Shown one piece after another: positions 44,017 through 52,110 of a stretch of 64,000 nucleotides of DNA. The DNA lies in NCBI GenBank assembly GCA_023436115.1, contig JAEZKQ010000008.1:62001-126000 (forward strand), read 5' to 3'. The notes under the pieces were generated by a model. The model did not search any database and was not told the DNA's origin. It was given only the letters and a program-made list of their open reading frames with translations. The DNA comes from Bacillota bacterium (GTDB taxonomy: Bacteria > Bacillota > Clostridia > Christensenellales > SZUA-584). The first letter of the stretch is position 1; the number at the start of each line of letters is the position of its first letter. A program made the position numbers and the translations under genes.

Positions 44017-44450
44017 AACTGTCCACAAAGGGCCGGTACGGCCTGAGAGCCATGGCCGATCTCGCGCTGAATTCCGACGGCGGCCCTGTCGCGCTGAGCA
44101 GCATTGCACAGCGGCAGAATCTGTCCGACGGTTATCTGGAAAGCATGTTCGGCGCGCTCCGGCGCGCCGGGCTTGTCCGCAGTGTCAAAGGCGCGGGCGG
44201 CGGTTATATGCTCTCAAAGCCCGCGGCTGATATCAGCGTAGGCGATGTACTGCAAGTGCTCGAGGGAGATCTGTCCATTGTGGATGAGGATGAGAAGGAT
44301 AACGATATAGCCAGCTTGCGCTATTATATTCGTAAAAATGTTTGGGACACCGTGTCCGGCAGGATTCGCGGTGTTGTAAGCACGCTGTCGCTGGAGGAAC
44401 TGGTGAGCAGCAAGTGCGACGAAAAGGAAGGAGAGGCCTATGCCGATTAA
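44013..44450 (+). CDS. Rrf2-family transcriptional regulator, second copy
   Basis: 145 residues from GTG 44013, overlapping iscU by four bases. The N-terminus MKLSTKGRYGLRAMADLA and wing GAGGGYMLSKPAADISVGDVLQVLEG are typical. It lacks the central three-cysteine cluster (only one Cys near the C-terminus, SSKCDEK), so it probably does not hold Fe-S by itself and may act like CymR, with a protein partner. It lies inside the operon it likely controls. Confidence 0.87.
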   Translation: MKLSTKGRYGLRAMADLALNSDGGPVALSSIAQRQNLSDGYLESMFGALRRAGLVRSVKGAGGGYMLSKPAADISVGDVLQVLEGDLSIVDEDEKDNDIASLRYYIRKNVWDTVSGRIRGVVSTLSLEELVSSKCDEKEGEAYAD

Positions 44451-45351
44451 AATACCGGAAAGCTTGCCCGCGTATGGGGTACTAAGCAAGGAAAACATAT
44501 TTGTTATGACCGATGAGCGCGCCATGCACCAGGATATACGCCCGCTGCGTATTGTGATACTTAATATCATGCCGGATAAAATATTGGCTGAAACGCAGCT
44601 GCTGCGGCTGATCGGCAATACGCCGCTTCAGGTCGATCCGGTACTGATCAAAACAGCAACATATAAGTCGACTTACACTTCGCAGGAGCATCTGGATACG
44701 TTTTATAAAACGTTTGACGAGATCAAGCATCACAAGTATGACGGCCTGATCATCACAGGCGCACCTGTGGAGAAGATGGAATTCGAAGAGGTGAATTACT
44801 GGGAAGAGCTCACGGCGATTATGGAATGGAGCAAGACGAACGTGTTTTCTACGCTGCATATCTGCTGGGGCGCACAGGCGGGGCTTTATTATCATTATAA
44901 TATACCCAAATACGCGCTGAGTGAAAAGAAGTTCGGCGTGTTTCTGCACACGTTTAACAACGACGAAAAGACCAAGCTGCTGCGCGGTTTTGATGATACC
45001 TTTTATGTACCGCATTCGCGTTATACCGAGGTGCGCCATGTGGACATTGCCAAAGACAAACGCCTGAAAATACTCTCCGAATCCACAGAATCGGGTATCT
45101 ATATTGTGAGCGCTATGAACGGCAAACAGGTGTTTGTGATGGGGCATCCCGAATATGACAGGCTGGCGCTGGCGAGGGAATACAATCGTGACATTAATAA
45201 GGGGCTGGATATCGCGCTGCCCAAGAACTACTTCCCGAATGATGACCCCAAGCAGCAGCCCGAAGTCACATGGCGCAGCCACGCGCATCTGCTTTTCGCT
45301 AACTGGCTCAACTACTACGTCTATCAGGAAACACCTTATGTGCTGGAATAA
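44440..45351 (+). CDS. metA: Homoserine O-acetyltransferase, MetA family
   Basis: 303 residues, overlapping the Rrf2 gene by 11 bases. LHICWGAQAGLYY holds the catalytic Cys142. HPEYDRLALAREY carries the catalytic His and Glu. Although the family is named homoserine O-succinyltransferase, residue 111 is Glu (GAPVEKMEFEEV), which is established to select acetyl-CoA. It therefore likely makes O-acetylhomoserine for methionine. Its location links methionine and cysteine-sulfur control. Confidence 0.92.
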   Translation: MPIKIPESLPAYGVLSKENIFVMTDERAMHQDIRPLRIVILNIMPDKILAETQLLRLIGNTPLQVDPVLIKTATYKSTYTSQEHLDTFYKTFDEIKHHKYDGLIITGAPVEKMEFEEVNYWEELTAIMEWSKTNVFSTLHICWGAQAGLYYHYNIPKYALSEKKFGVFLHTFNNDEKTKLLRGFDDTFYVPHSRYTEVRHVDIAKDKRLKILSESTESGIYIVSAMNGKQVFVMGHPEYDRLALAREYNRDINKGLDIALPKNYFPNDDPKQQPEVTWRSHAHLLFANWLNYYVYQETPYVLE

Positions 45352-45368
45352 ACCTGTCAGATGAAATG

Positions 45369-45406
45369 AAGCCGCTCCCCGATTTGGCATAGGGAACGGC
45401 TTTTTG
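45369..45406 (+). terminator. Terminator of the isc-metA operon
   Basis: AAGCCGCTCCC pairs with GGGAACGGCTT with one mismatch, followed by TTTTG. Confidence 0.85.
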
Positions 45407-45427
45407 TTATATAGAGATATAAGGAAT

Positions 45428-45485
45428 CAGTCTCTACCTTAGTCAGCTAACGCTGACAGCTCCGTTTAGAGGGAGCCTTATTAAA
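45428..45485. repeat. REP-like palindromic intergenic element
   Basis: Two back-to-back hairpins without coding content: GTCAGC-TAAC-GCTGAC and GCTCC-GTTTAGA-GGGAGC. The structure matches short palindromic repeats dispersed in many Clostridia genomes. No second copy was seen in this window. Confidence 0.5.
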
Positions 45486-45529
45486 AGCAACAACAGCGGC
45501 TGCCTCCTCTGGAGAAACCAAACCGACGT

Positions 45530-46279
45530 TTACTCCAGCACGAAAACGCACGACACCGTAAACGGTTCAAAATCGCTGTCGTAAGCCGTCAGAGAGAGCC
45601 TGTAAGTACCCGCTTGAATATTCGGATACCATTCGCTCATAAGCAGCGTCATGGGAGTGACAGACTGATCTACCGGGTCGGGCGTACCGCAAAATAGACC
45701 TTCACATTTTACGTGTACCCAGCCGTTTTCGGTGGCTTGTTCCAGCTTCGGAGCGAATGTTACGGCAATCTCGCCGCCTGTTTGGTTATAAAGCTCCACC
45801 ACGATCTCTTCGGTAACCGCATAGCTTTGCTGCCCGGCAGACAGCCAAATATCGCGCTCAGTCAGCGGCTTTTCTAAGGTGCTTTTATATGTATAGCGTC
45901 CTTCGCCGAATGAAACGGTATCACCCGAAAAAAACACTTTGAATTCACTGCCGTCAAAACAGTGGATCACATAGTTGCTCCAGTCGCCGGGTGCCTCTGT
46001 CTCCATGTCAGACGGTGCCGTCAGTTCTATTTGGTCAAGCCAGTCCAGGATTATGGTTATTTCGCTTTCATCGCAGTAGGATGCCGTGGTCATATCGGGT
46101 GGGAGATAGTCGATATATGAGACGCTTTGGGCAGACGGCATTTCCAGTTCAGGGATAGAGATGGGCAAAGGCGCAGTCTCGGTTACAGGAGAGGCCGAGG
46201 TCGAAGGCTGGGCGGTATTATGAGCGCAACCCGCCAATAAAAGCAGCAAAGCCGATATGTACAAGAATATCTTTTTCAT
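45530..46279 (-). CDS. Lipoprotein with Ig-like C-terminal domain
   Basis: 249 residues from ATG 46279, with AAAGGA upstream. The lipobox is LLLLAGCAHN. After a Thr/Ser/Pro linker there is a middle domain (VSYIDYLPPDMTTASYCDESEITIIL). A C-terminal Ig-like domain follows (IVVELYNQTGGEIAVTFAP, ENGWVHV, GTYRLSLTAYDSDFEPF). The C-terminal part resembles the lipoprotein at 29147. Function unknown. Confidence 0.7.
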   Translation of the reverse strand: MKKIFLYISALLLLLAGCAHNTAQPSTSASPVTETAPLPISIPELEMPSAQSVSYIDYLPPDMTTASYCDESEITIILDWLDQIELTAPSDMETEAPGDWSNYVIHCFDGSEFKVFFSGDTVSFGEGRYTYKSTLEKPLTERDIWLSAGQQSYAVTEEIVVELYNQTGGEIAVTFAPKLEQATENGWVHVKCEGLFCGTPDPVDQSVTPMTLLMSEWYPNIQAGTYRLSLTAYDSDFEPFTVSCVFVLE

Positions 46280-46348
46280 ATATTTTCGTCCTTTCGTACT
46301 TTTGACGGCAAAACTATGCAATAGGTTCCCTTGGGCTATTATAAACGA

Positions 46349-46374
46349 TTAATTCGATATTCGTATTGAATTAA
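46349..46374. promoter_or_regulatory. Inverted repeat, candidate operator
   Basis: Arms TTAATTCGATA and TATTGAATTAA (one mismatch) flank TTCG, between the divergent lipoprotein and hydrogenase-sensor genes. The dyad length suits a dimeric regulator. Confidence 0.45.
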
Positions 46375-46499
46375 CTATAGTTACAATTATTAACTTTATT
46401 TTATACTAAAAATAATTCTACATTGTTTATGTCTAAAGTAAAAGAGGTAACACCACGATATAAGTTAAGATAAAGTTTTAAATTTTAAGAGGAGATACC

Positions 46500-48218
46500 A
46501 TGAAAGAAATCATCACGACGGATCTCGCAAAATGCGAGGGATGCAACCGTTGTATTCGCGTATGTCCCATTCATGAAGCCAATGTCGCTTATCTGGAAAA
46601 AGGCCAAATCAAAGTCAAAATCGATCCGAGTAAATGTATCGCTTGCGGCGCTTGTCTCAATGTATGCCAGCATGAAGCGAGAGAGCTTTGTGATGATACC
46701 GAACGCTTCTTTTCCGATCTTGAACGCGGCGTCAAAATATCACTGATCGTAGCACCTGCTTTCAGATCGAATTTTGACGACTGGGCATCCATACTGGCGT
46801 GGCTGAAATCCCAAGGGGTATCAGCTGTGATCGATGTGTCCCTGGGTGCGGATATCTGCACATGGGCCCATATTCGCTATATTGAGAAAAGCGCGCCGCA
46901 ATCGCTGATAACGCAGCCGTGTCCGGCCATCGTGGGATATGTTGAAAAGTACCGTCCGGAGCTGATTGATAAGCTGTCGCCCGTCCATAGCCCGATGCTT
47001 TGTACGGCTGTTTTTATGAAAAAGTATCTGCGAATACCGGATAGTATCGCCGCGCTTTCTCCGTGCGCCGCCAAGAGAAATGAGTTTGATGAAACTGGTC
47101 TTGTGGGCTACAACGTGACCTTTAAGAAGCTTGCGGCATACATACGGGAAAGGGGTATTCGTATTCCAAAAGCTGACTTTACCTTCGATCATATGGATGC
47201 ATCGCTGGGACGTATTTATGCGATGCCCGGCGGTCTTAAAGAAAATGTGGAGTTTTATCTTGGCAAAGCATTGCGTGTGGATAAATCAGAAGGGCAAAGC
47301 AACGTTTATCGGCATATTGACGCGTTTGCGCAGGAAACCGAAGAAAATCTGCCCCCGTTGTTTGATGTGCTGAACTGCCCGGAGGGCTGCAATGTGGGAA
47401 CGGGATGCGTCCATGAAAACTCCATGTTCCATATCAACAGAATCATGGACGAGCAGAGAGCCGAGGCCATGCAGACATACGAAAAGACAGATCACGCGGC
47501 CATGACGGAGCTTTTTTCGCTGTTCGACAGCAGGCTGACTATAGCGGATTTTATGAGGAAGTATGTACCGCATTCTGTGCAAGCTATCGAATATACGCAG
47601 GACGATATTGAGAACGCGTTTATGATACTGGGCAAATCCACCGACGAACAAAGAAACCACAACTGCTACGCTTGCGGCTGTGAGACGTGTTATGATATGG
47701 CAGTGCGTATTGCCAAGGGTATCAACATACCCGATAATTGCATGGAAAAAACGCGGCATGAGATCCAGCGTGAGCATGAAGCGTTCATCCATGAGAGGGG
47801 AAACAGTGTTGAAAATTTAAGCCGCATCTCTGCGGAAGTCGAGGATATCAAAAAGCTGTTTGAAGATGTATTACGTGATGTCGGGGATGTGGAGAACGCC
47901 ATTGAGCAGTACACAAAGATGGCAAAGCTTGTTAACGATATGGCCTTGCAGACGCAGATTCTTTCTCTGAACGCCGCAGTGGAGGCAGCGCGTGCGGGCG
48001 CATCCGGTAAAGGCTTTGGCGTGGTGGCGCAAGCGATACGTGAGCTGGCGGCAAAATCACAGCAGTCCGTCAGCGAGGTCGCGGATACCACGCTTTATGC
48101 AAAAAAGACGATCGAATCGATCACGAAGGCCAGCGGCAATGTCGATCAGTCCATCATCAAGGTTGCTGACTATATTGAAAAGATATCATTATCCATGGGC
48201 AGCTTGAAAGAAAAATAG
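46500..48218 (+). CDS. Soluble [FeFe]-hydrogenase-like sensor with MCP signalling domain
   Basis: 572 residues, no membrane segment. Order: two 4Fe-4S motifs (C12, C15, C18, C22 and C46, C49, C52, C56); a hydrogenase large-subunit region with H-cluster cysteines in QPCPA (C141), SPCAAKRNEF (C189) and NCPEGCNVGTGC (C293, C297); and a second cluster domain NCYACGCETC (C389-C397, plus C414). A chemoreceptor signalling hairpin with LSLNAAVEAARAG at about 489-501 ends the protein. It is probably a cytosolic redox or H2 sensor coupled to chemotaxis. Confidence 0.88.
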   Translation: MKEIITTDLAKCEGCNRCIRVCPIHEANVAYLEKGQIKVKIDPSKCIACGACLNVCQHEARELCDDTERFFSDLERGVKISLIVAPAFRSNFDDWASILAWLKSQGVSAVIDVSLGADICTWAHIRYIEKSAPQSLITQPCPAIVGYVEKYRPELIDKLSPVHSPMLCTAVFMKKYLRIPDSIAALSPCAAKRNEFDETGLVGYNVTFKKLAAYIRERGIRIPKADFTFDHMDASLGRIYAMPGGLKENVEFYLGKALRVDKSEGQSNVYRHIDAFAQETEENLPPLFDVLNCPEGCNVGTGCVHENSMFHINRIMDEQRAEAMQTYEKTDHAAMTELFSLFDSRLTIADFMRKYVPHSVQAIEYTQDDIENAFMILGKSTDEQRNHNCYACGCETCYDMAVRIAKGINIPDNCMEKTRHEIQREHEAFIHERGNSVENLSRISAEVEDIKKLFEDVLRDVGDVENAIEQYTKMAKLVNDMALQTQILSLNAAVEAARAGASGKGFGVVAQAIRELAAKSQQSVSEVADTTLYAKKTIESITKASGNVDQSIIKVADYIEKISLSMGSLKEK

Positions 48219-48257
48219 AGGCAGGGTTTTTCTTTGTGCCAACATTAAGCTTAAATA

Positions 48258-48292
48258 AACGGGGTCGATAGTGTTCCTGTATCGGCCTCGTT
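48258..48292 (+). other. Strong 13-bp stem-loop without T tract
   Basis: AACGGGGTCGATA pairs with TATCGGCCTCGTT (with G-U pairs) around a 9-base loop after the hydrogenase-sensor gene. It may act as a 3' end or stability element. Confidence 0.5.
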
Positions 48293-48434
48293 CCCAATTA
48301 GAAGCAAAACCAGCCGCATGATAGATAACAGGGATAAGAATAAAAAGATATGGCCGCTTTAAATGATTCTCATGCTTGCTTAATACAAAAACAAATGCGT
48401 TTTCACCGTTTGAAAACGAAAGTGACCCTAAGGC

Positions 48435-48875
48435 TTAATCCAGCCACTGAATGAATCCGGTTTTGTCATGTCTGTTGTATCCGGACTGCTCATAGAAACG
48501 AAGCGTGCTATCCAGTTTCGAGCCTGTCATGAGCATGATTTTATAGCAGCCGTTCTTCATAGCGATCTGTTTGGCAAAATTCAGCACGGCAGAGGCATAT
48601 CCTTGTTTTCTATAATTTTCGTCTGTGATGACGTTTTCTATGATGGCGTAAGGGCGTTGGCTGTGTGTCAGATTGGGGACGACGACGAGCACGCATGTGG
48701 ATACGATTTTACCGTCCAAAACGCCCGCAACGATATGCTGGTTCGGGTCGTTCATGATCTGTTTCCATATGGCTTGAATGCGGCTGTCGATTTTGGGCAT
48801 CTGCGAGTAATGATATTGTGTATACAGCGAAAGCAGGCCGGAAAGGTCGTTATGATCGGCTTCTCTAATTTGCAT
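48435..48875 (-). CDS. GNAT-family N-acetyltransferase
   Basis: 146 residues. MQIREADHNDLSGLLSLY is a typical GNAT N-terminus. IENVITDENYRKQGYASAVLNFAKQ is motif A with acetyl-CoA-binding R-x-x-G-x-A, and the C-terminal LDSTLRFYEQSGY is motif B. GAGGG lies upstream of the ATG. Substrate unknown; the neighbouring FMN reductase does not inform it. Confidence 0.87.
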   Translation of the reverse strand: MQIREADHNDLSGLLSLYTQYHYSQMPKIDSRIQAIWKQIMNDPNQHIVAGVLDGKIVSTCVLVVVPNLTHSQRPYAIIENVITDENYRKQGYASAVLNFAKQIAMKNGCYKIMLMTGSKLDSTLRFYEQSGYNRHDKTGFIQWLD

Positions 48876-49009
48876 AGCGGAACCCTCTAAATACTTACAA
48901 ATATGCTCTTATTATAGCATACTGCATTAGATATCCAAAGCTTCGTTGATATTCGAAACGGCGTACGATATACTTAAACACAGCATATTTGGCAAGGAGG
49001 AAAGCAACG

Positions 49010-49665
49010 TTGAAAATCATTGCTGTGAATGCCAGCCCTCGTAAGAATTTTAACACAAGCATTCTGCTGCAAAAGGCGCTGGAAGGGGCGCAGTCTGCGG
49101 GTGCGCAAACGGAGTTGGTGCATCTTTGCGAGCTCTCTTTCCGTGGCTGCGTCAGTTGCTTTGCCTGCAAAAGAGGCGGCGGTGAGCACGCCGGAAATTG
49201 TGCGCTGCGGGACGATCTAACGGATTTGCTCCAGCGTATTACTACGCAGTGTGACGTGCTGCTGCTGGGCTCGCCCATTTATTTAGGCGATGTCACCAGC
49301 GCGATGCGCGCGTTTTTAGAACGCCTGATTTACCCCAGTGTGTCTTACAGCGAAGAGACGCGCTCGTACTTTCCGGGCAGAATCGCGTCAGGCTTTATCT
49401 ACACAATGGGGCTTCCTTTTCAGGCGGCGCAGCGGGGGGCTACAGTTATCTCTATGAGTCCAACCAAAGATATTTAAATTTGCTCGGTGCACCGTCTGTT
49501 TATATGACCGTGACGGACACATACCAGTTCGATGACTATTCAAAGTACAACGCGTCAAATATTGACGCCGCGCATAAAGCCGATGTAAGAGCAAATCAGT
49601 TTCCGGCTGACTGTGTGAAAGCATTTGATATGGGTCGAACGCTCGCGGGCGGCATTAAGAATTAG
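49010..49665 (+). pseudogene. NAD(P)H-dependent FMN reductase / flavodoxin-fold protein, frameshifted
   Basis: TTG 49010 follows AAGGAGG. The first part, VNASPRKNFNTSILL, FRGCVSCFACKRGG and LLGSPIYLGDVTSAMRAFLERL, is the flavodoxin-like fold with FMN phosphate loop and CxxC. The frame breaks at a run of six G (49435-49440) and reading continues in the next frame as YSYLYESNQRYLNLLGAPSVYM to the stop at 49665. One added G restores a full protein of about 218 residues. It is a real mutation, a phase-variable tract or an assembly error. Confidence 0.85.
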
Positions 49666-49671
49666 GCCGCT

Positions 49672-50045
49672 TTTCGAATATAACTGTATCGTTCCGGCAC
49701 CAGATTGATCGTTGGGACGGGTTATAAAGCCGAATTTCTCATGAGAAAGGCTCCTTGCCCTTGGCCGCCATCAAGTTTTACACTGGCTGTTTTGAGGTGT
49801 GAGTCGATATAGGGCACCGCTTTTCCCATCATGGCGCGGCTGATGCTTTGAGAACGATGGCATAGACGACCTGCGTAAAATATCCGCCGTCAGATACAAT
49901 GCGCGTCATACCCACGGCATAGCCATCCTCCATTGCGGTGACAACGAACATAGAGCTCTCTTTTTTTCAGCAGCTTGCGTTTCGTCAACGGCAGGTCAGC
50001 CCGCTGCCTGCTGCAGTCGATCGCAATCATAAACCGAAATATTAC
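49672..50045 (-). pseudogene. Decayed GNAT acetyltransferase
   Basis: The minus strand reads in fragments: AAG(stop)PAVDETQAAEKK, MFVVTAMEDGYAVGMTRIVSDGGYF, then SRAMMGKAVPYIDSHLK and EKFGFITRPNDQSGAG, in different frames. In order these are the strands and acetyl-CoA helix of a GNAT enzyme with at least three frameshifts and a stop where tryptophan is expected. Bases 50046-50259 hold only the leader of uvsE. Confidence 0.78.
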
Positions 50046-50259
50046 GAACATATCATAACAAAATAAAACATATCTTCCGCAAACCGATCATAGTATGTTA
50101 AGTTCACCACGAATTAAAAGAGTGGTATAAAAAATTGGGAAATATTATGATAAAGGTTAACTTGGCTCAGAAATCAGCAGAATAGCAAAGTAGCTGTCGT
50201 TTGACTCTATGATGGGAAATACCAACAAAACATAACAATACGCAAAATAAGGTAACAAA

Positions 50260-51522
50260 ATGAATTTTGGCTATGCTTGCCTGGCATTTGGTGTCCAAGA
50301 TGCGAAAATAAGAACTTGCAGGCTGCAAAACGCATCTCCGAAAGTGCTGCGGATCATCATCGGGCAGAATCTGAATGCGCTGGAGAATATGATTGATTAC
50401 AATATCGGCAACGGCATCACGCTTTACCGTATCAGCTCCGATCTGATCCCATTTGGTTCGCATGTAGCCAACAAGCTTGTCTGGCAGGATGAATATAAAG
50501 AGCAGCTTACGCGCATAAGCGGAAAGATTAAAGCGGCGGGCATGCGCGTATCCATGCACCCAGGGCCCTATAATGTGCTGAATTCGTTAGGCCCGCAAGT
50601 GGTACAAAGAACGATAGACGATCTAAACTATCACGAGCGCGTGCTGACTTGTTTGCAGACAGACGCGGCAAGCAAAATCGTGCTGCACATCGGCGGTATC
50701 TTCGGCAATAAGAAAGAGGCCTTAAAAAGATTCAAGACTCATTTTGCATATCTTGACGATGCGGTGAAGCGCCGTCTTGTGCTGGAAAACGACGAACGTT
50801 ATTTTCATATTGGTGATGTGCTGGAGATAGCCCAAGCGTTGGGCTTGCCCGTTGTTTTTGACACGCTGCACCACAGCGTGAACAACTGCCGCGGTTATAG
50901 AACGCAAAATGATTGGCTCTGGCTTTGCAAACAGACTTGGAAAGAAAAAGACGGCAAGCAGAAAATCCACTATTCACAGCAGGATGATGCAAAACGCCCC
51001 GGCGCACATTCTCAGACCGTCTGTATACATGAATTTCTTTCGTTTTATAACGAGATAACCGATAAGGACATCGACGTGATGCTGGAGGTGAAGGACAAGA
51101 ATCTTTCGGCTGTGAAATGTACACTGAGCATCTCGAACCAGCATGATATTGCTAAGCTGGAGAATGAATGGAGCCGATATAAATATCTGGTTCTGGAAAA
51201 GAGCCCGTCCGGTTATGCTGCCATCAGGCAGCTGCTTAACGATAAATCAGACTATCCCGCAGCAGAATTCTATGACATCATAGAAACGTCACTCGCAAAG
51301 CCACATAATACGGGCCATGCGATGAACGCCGCGCAGCATATTTGGGGTTATTTTAAGACCGTCTGTACCGATAAAGAAAAGCTAGAGTTCGCAAGATTGA
51401 CAGATCGTTTTTTATCAGGAACGGTCAGCTTTTTAAGTGTGAAGAGATTTCTTTATAAACTGTGTGCTTCTTATAATATGACATGCTTACTTCATTCCTA
51501 TTTCTTTCTCAATATTGTATAA
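50260..51522 (+). CDS. uvsE: UV damage endonuclease UvsE/UVDE
   Basis: 420 residues, ATG behind AAGGT. The TIM-barrel endonuclease nicks 5' to UV photoproducts. Motifs: MNFGYACLAF, YRISSDLIPFGSH, RVSMHPGPYNVLNSL, VLHIGGIFGNKKEAL, LVLENDERYFHIGDVLEI (metal Glu), PVVFDTLHHSVNN (metal Asp, His) and DVMLEVKDKNLSA. The family core ends near residue 310; the extra 100 residues are a C-terminal extension common in Clostridia. Useful for spores exposed to UV. Confidence 0.93.
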   Translation: MNFGYACLAFGVQDAKIRTCRLQNASPKVLRIIIGQNLNALENMIDYNIGNGITLYRISSDLIPFGSHVANKLVWQDEYKEQLTRISGKIKAAGMRVSMHPGPYNVLNSLGPQVVQRTIDDLNYHERVLTCLQTDAASKIVLHIGGIFGNKKEALKRFKTHFAYLDDAVKRRLVLENDERYFHIGDVLEIAQALGLPVVFDTLHHSVNNCRGYRTQNDWLWLCKQTWKEKDGKQKIHYSQQDDAKRPGAHSQTVCIHEFLSFYNEITDKDIDVMLEVKDKNLSAVKCTLSISNQHDIAKLENEWSRYKYLVLEKSPSGYAAIRQLLNDKSDYPAAEFYDIIETSLAKPHNTGHAMNAAQHIWGYFKTVCTDKEKLEFARLTDRFLSGTVSFLSVKRFLYKLCASYNMTCLLHSYFFLNIV

Positions 51523-51660
51523 ACAATCGTGCAAATTTAGTTCCCGAGATAAAGCCACCCTGCATTATTTGTGTCTCTTGGAGAAGGCCGCACGGCATGC
51601 GGGGAAGCAGGAGATTTATAACAATAGTTTCATATTTATTCTTGGATTTACTATTATAGC

Positions 51661-51690
51661 TTGACAAAATCATTCTACCGTAATAGAATG
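51661..51690 (+). promoter_or_regulatory. Promoter with overlapping BlaI-type operator
   Basis: TTGACA (51661-51666), a 17-base spacer and TAGAAT (51684-51689). A perfect dyad, CATTCTA-CCGTAA-TAGAATG (51671-51690), covers the spacer and -10, exactly where a BlaI dimer would block RNA polymerase. Confidence 0.75.
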
Positions 51691-51728
51691 GTGCCAAGAA
51701 ATGGGTGGCGAATAGAGGGGGTGTTAAC

Positions 51729-52109
51729 ATGAAGCAAGAAAAATTGCTGCACGATGCCGAAATGAACTTAATGAACTTGATTTGGGAGCAAGAGCCAGTT
51801 AAAGCGAAAGAGCTTGCGGCTTTGGCTTGGGGGGAGCTGGGGTGGAAAACCACAACGACCTATACGGTGCTAAAAAGGCTATGTGACCGTAGCATCATAA
51901 AGCGCAGTGAACCGGACTTTATTATTACGAGTTTGATATCCAAATCAGAGATAACAAAAGAACATATCGGCAAAATTGTGGACAAGCTCTACAACGGGTC
52001 GAGAAAAATGTTTCTTGCCAGCTTTTTAGAAGAAGAGGAGCTGACCGCAAAGGAATTATCAGAAATACGCACACTTTTGGAAGACTACGATAAAAAGCCG
52101 GAGGTGTAA
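51729..52109 (+). CDS. BlaI/MecI/CopY-family repressor
   Basis: 126 residues, ATG behind GAGGGGG. The winged helix LMNLIWEQEPVKAKELAALAWGELGWKTTTTYTVLKRL is canonical. The C-terminal helix region (KIVDKLYNGSRKMFLASFLEEEELTAKEL) dimerises and, in BlaI, contains the cleavage site. It lies one base before the M56 peptidase gene, as in blaI-blaR1 pairs, and probably represses its own promoter. Confidence 0.9.
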   Translation: MKQEKLLHDAEMNLMNLIWEQEPVKAKELAALAWGELGWKTTTTYTVLKRLCDRSIIKRSEPDFIITSLISKSEITKEHIGKIVDKLYNGSRKMFLASFLEEEELTAKELSEIRTLLEDYDKKPEV

Positions 52110-52110
52110 C

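Noticed and set aside
44482..45390. 302-codon minus-strand frame
   Set aside because: It is fully antisense to metA, whose catalytic motifs are intact; the product is His/Arg-rich, as codon mirrors usually are.
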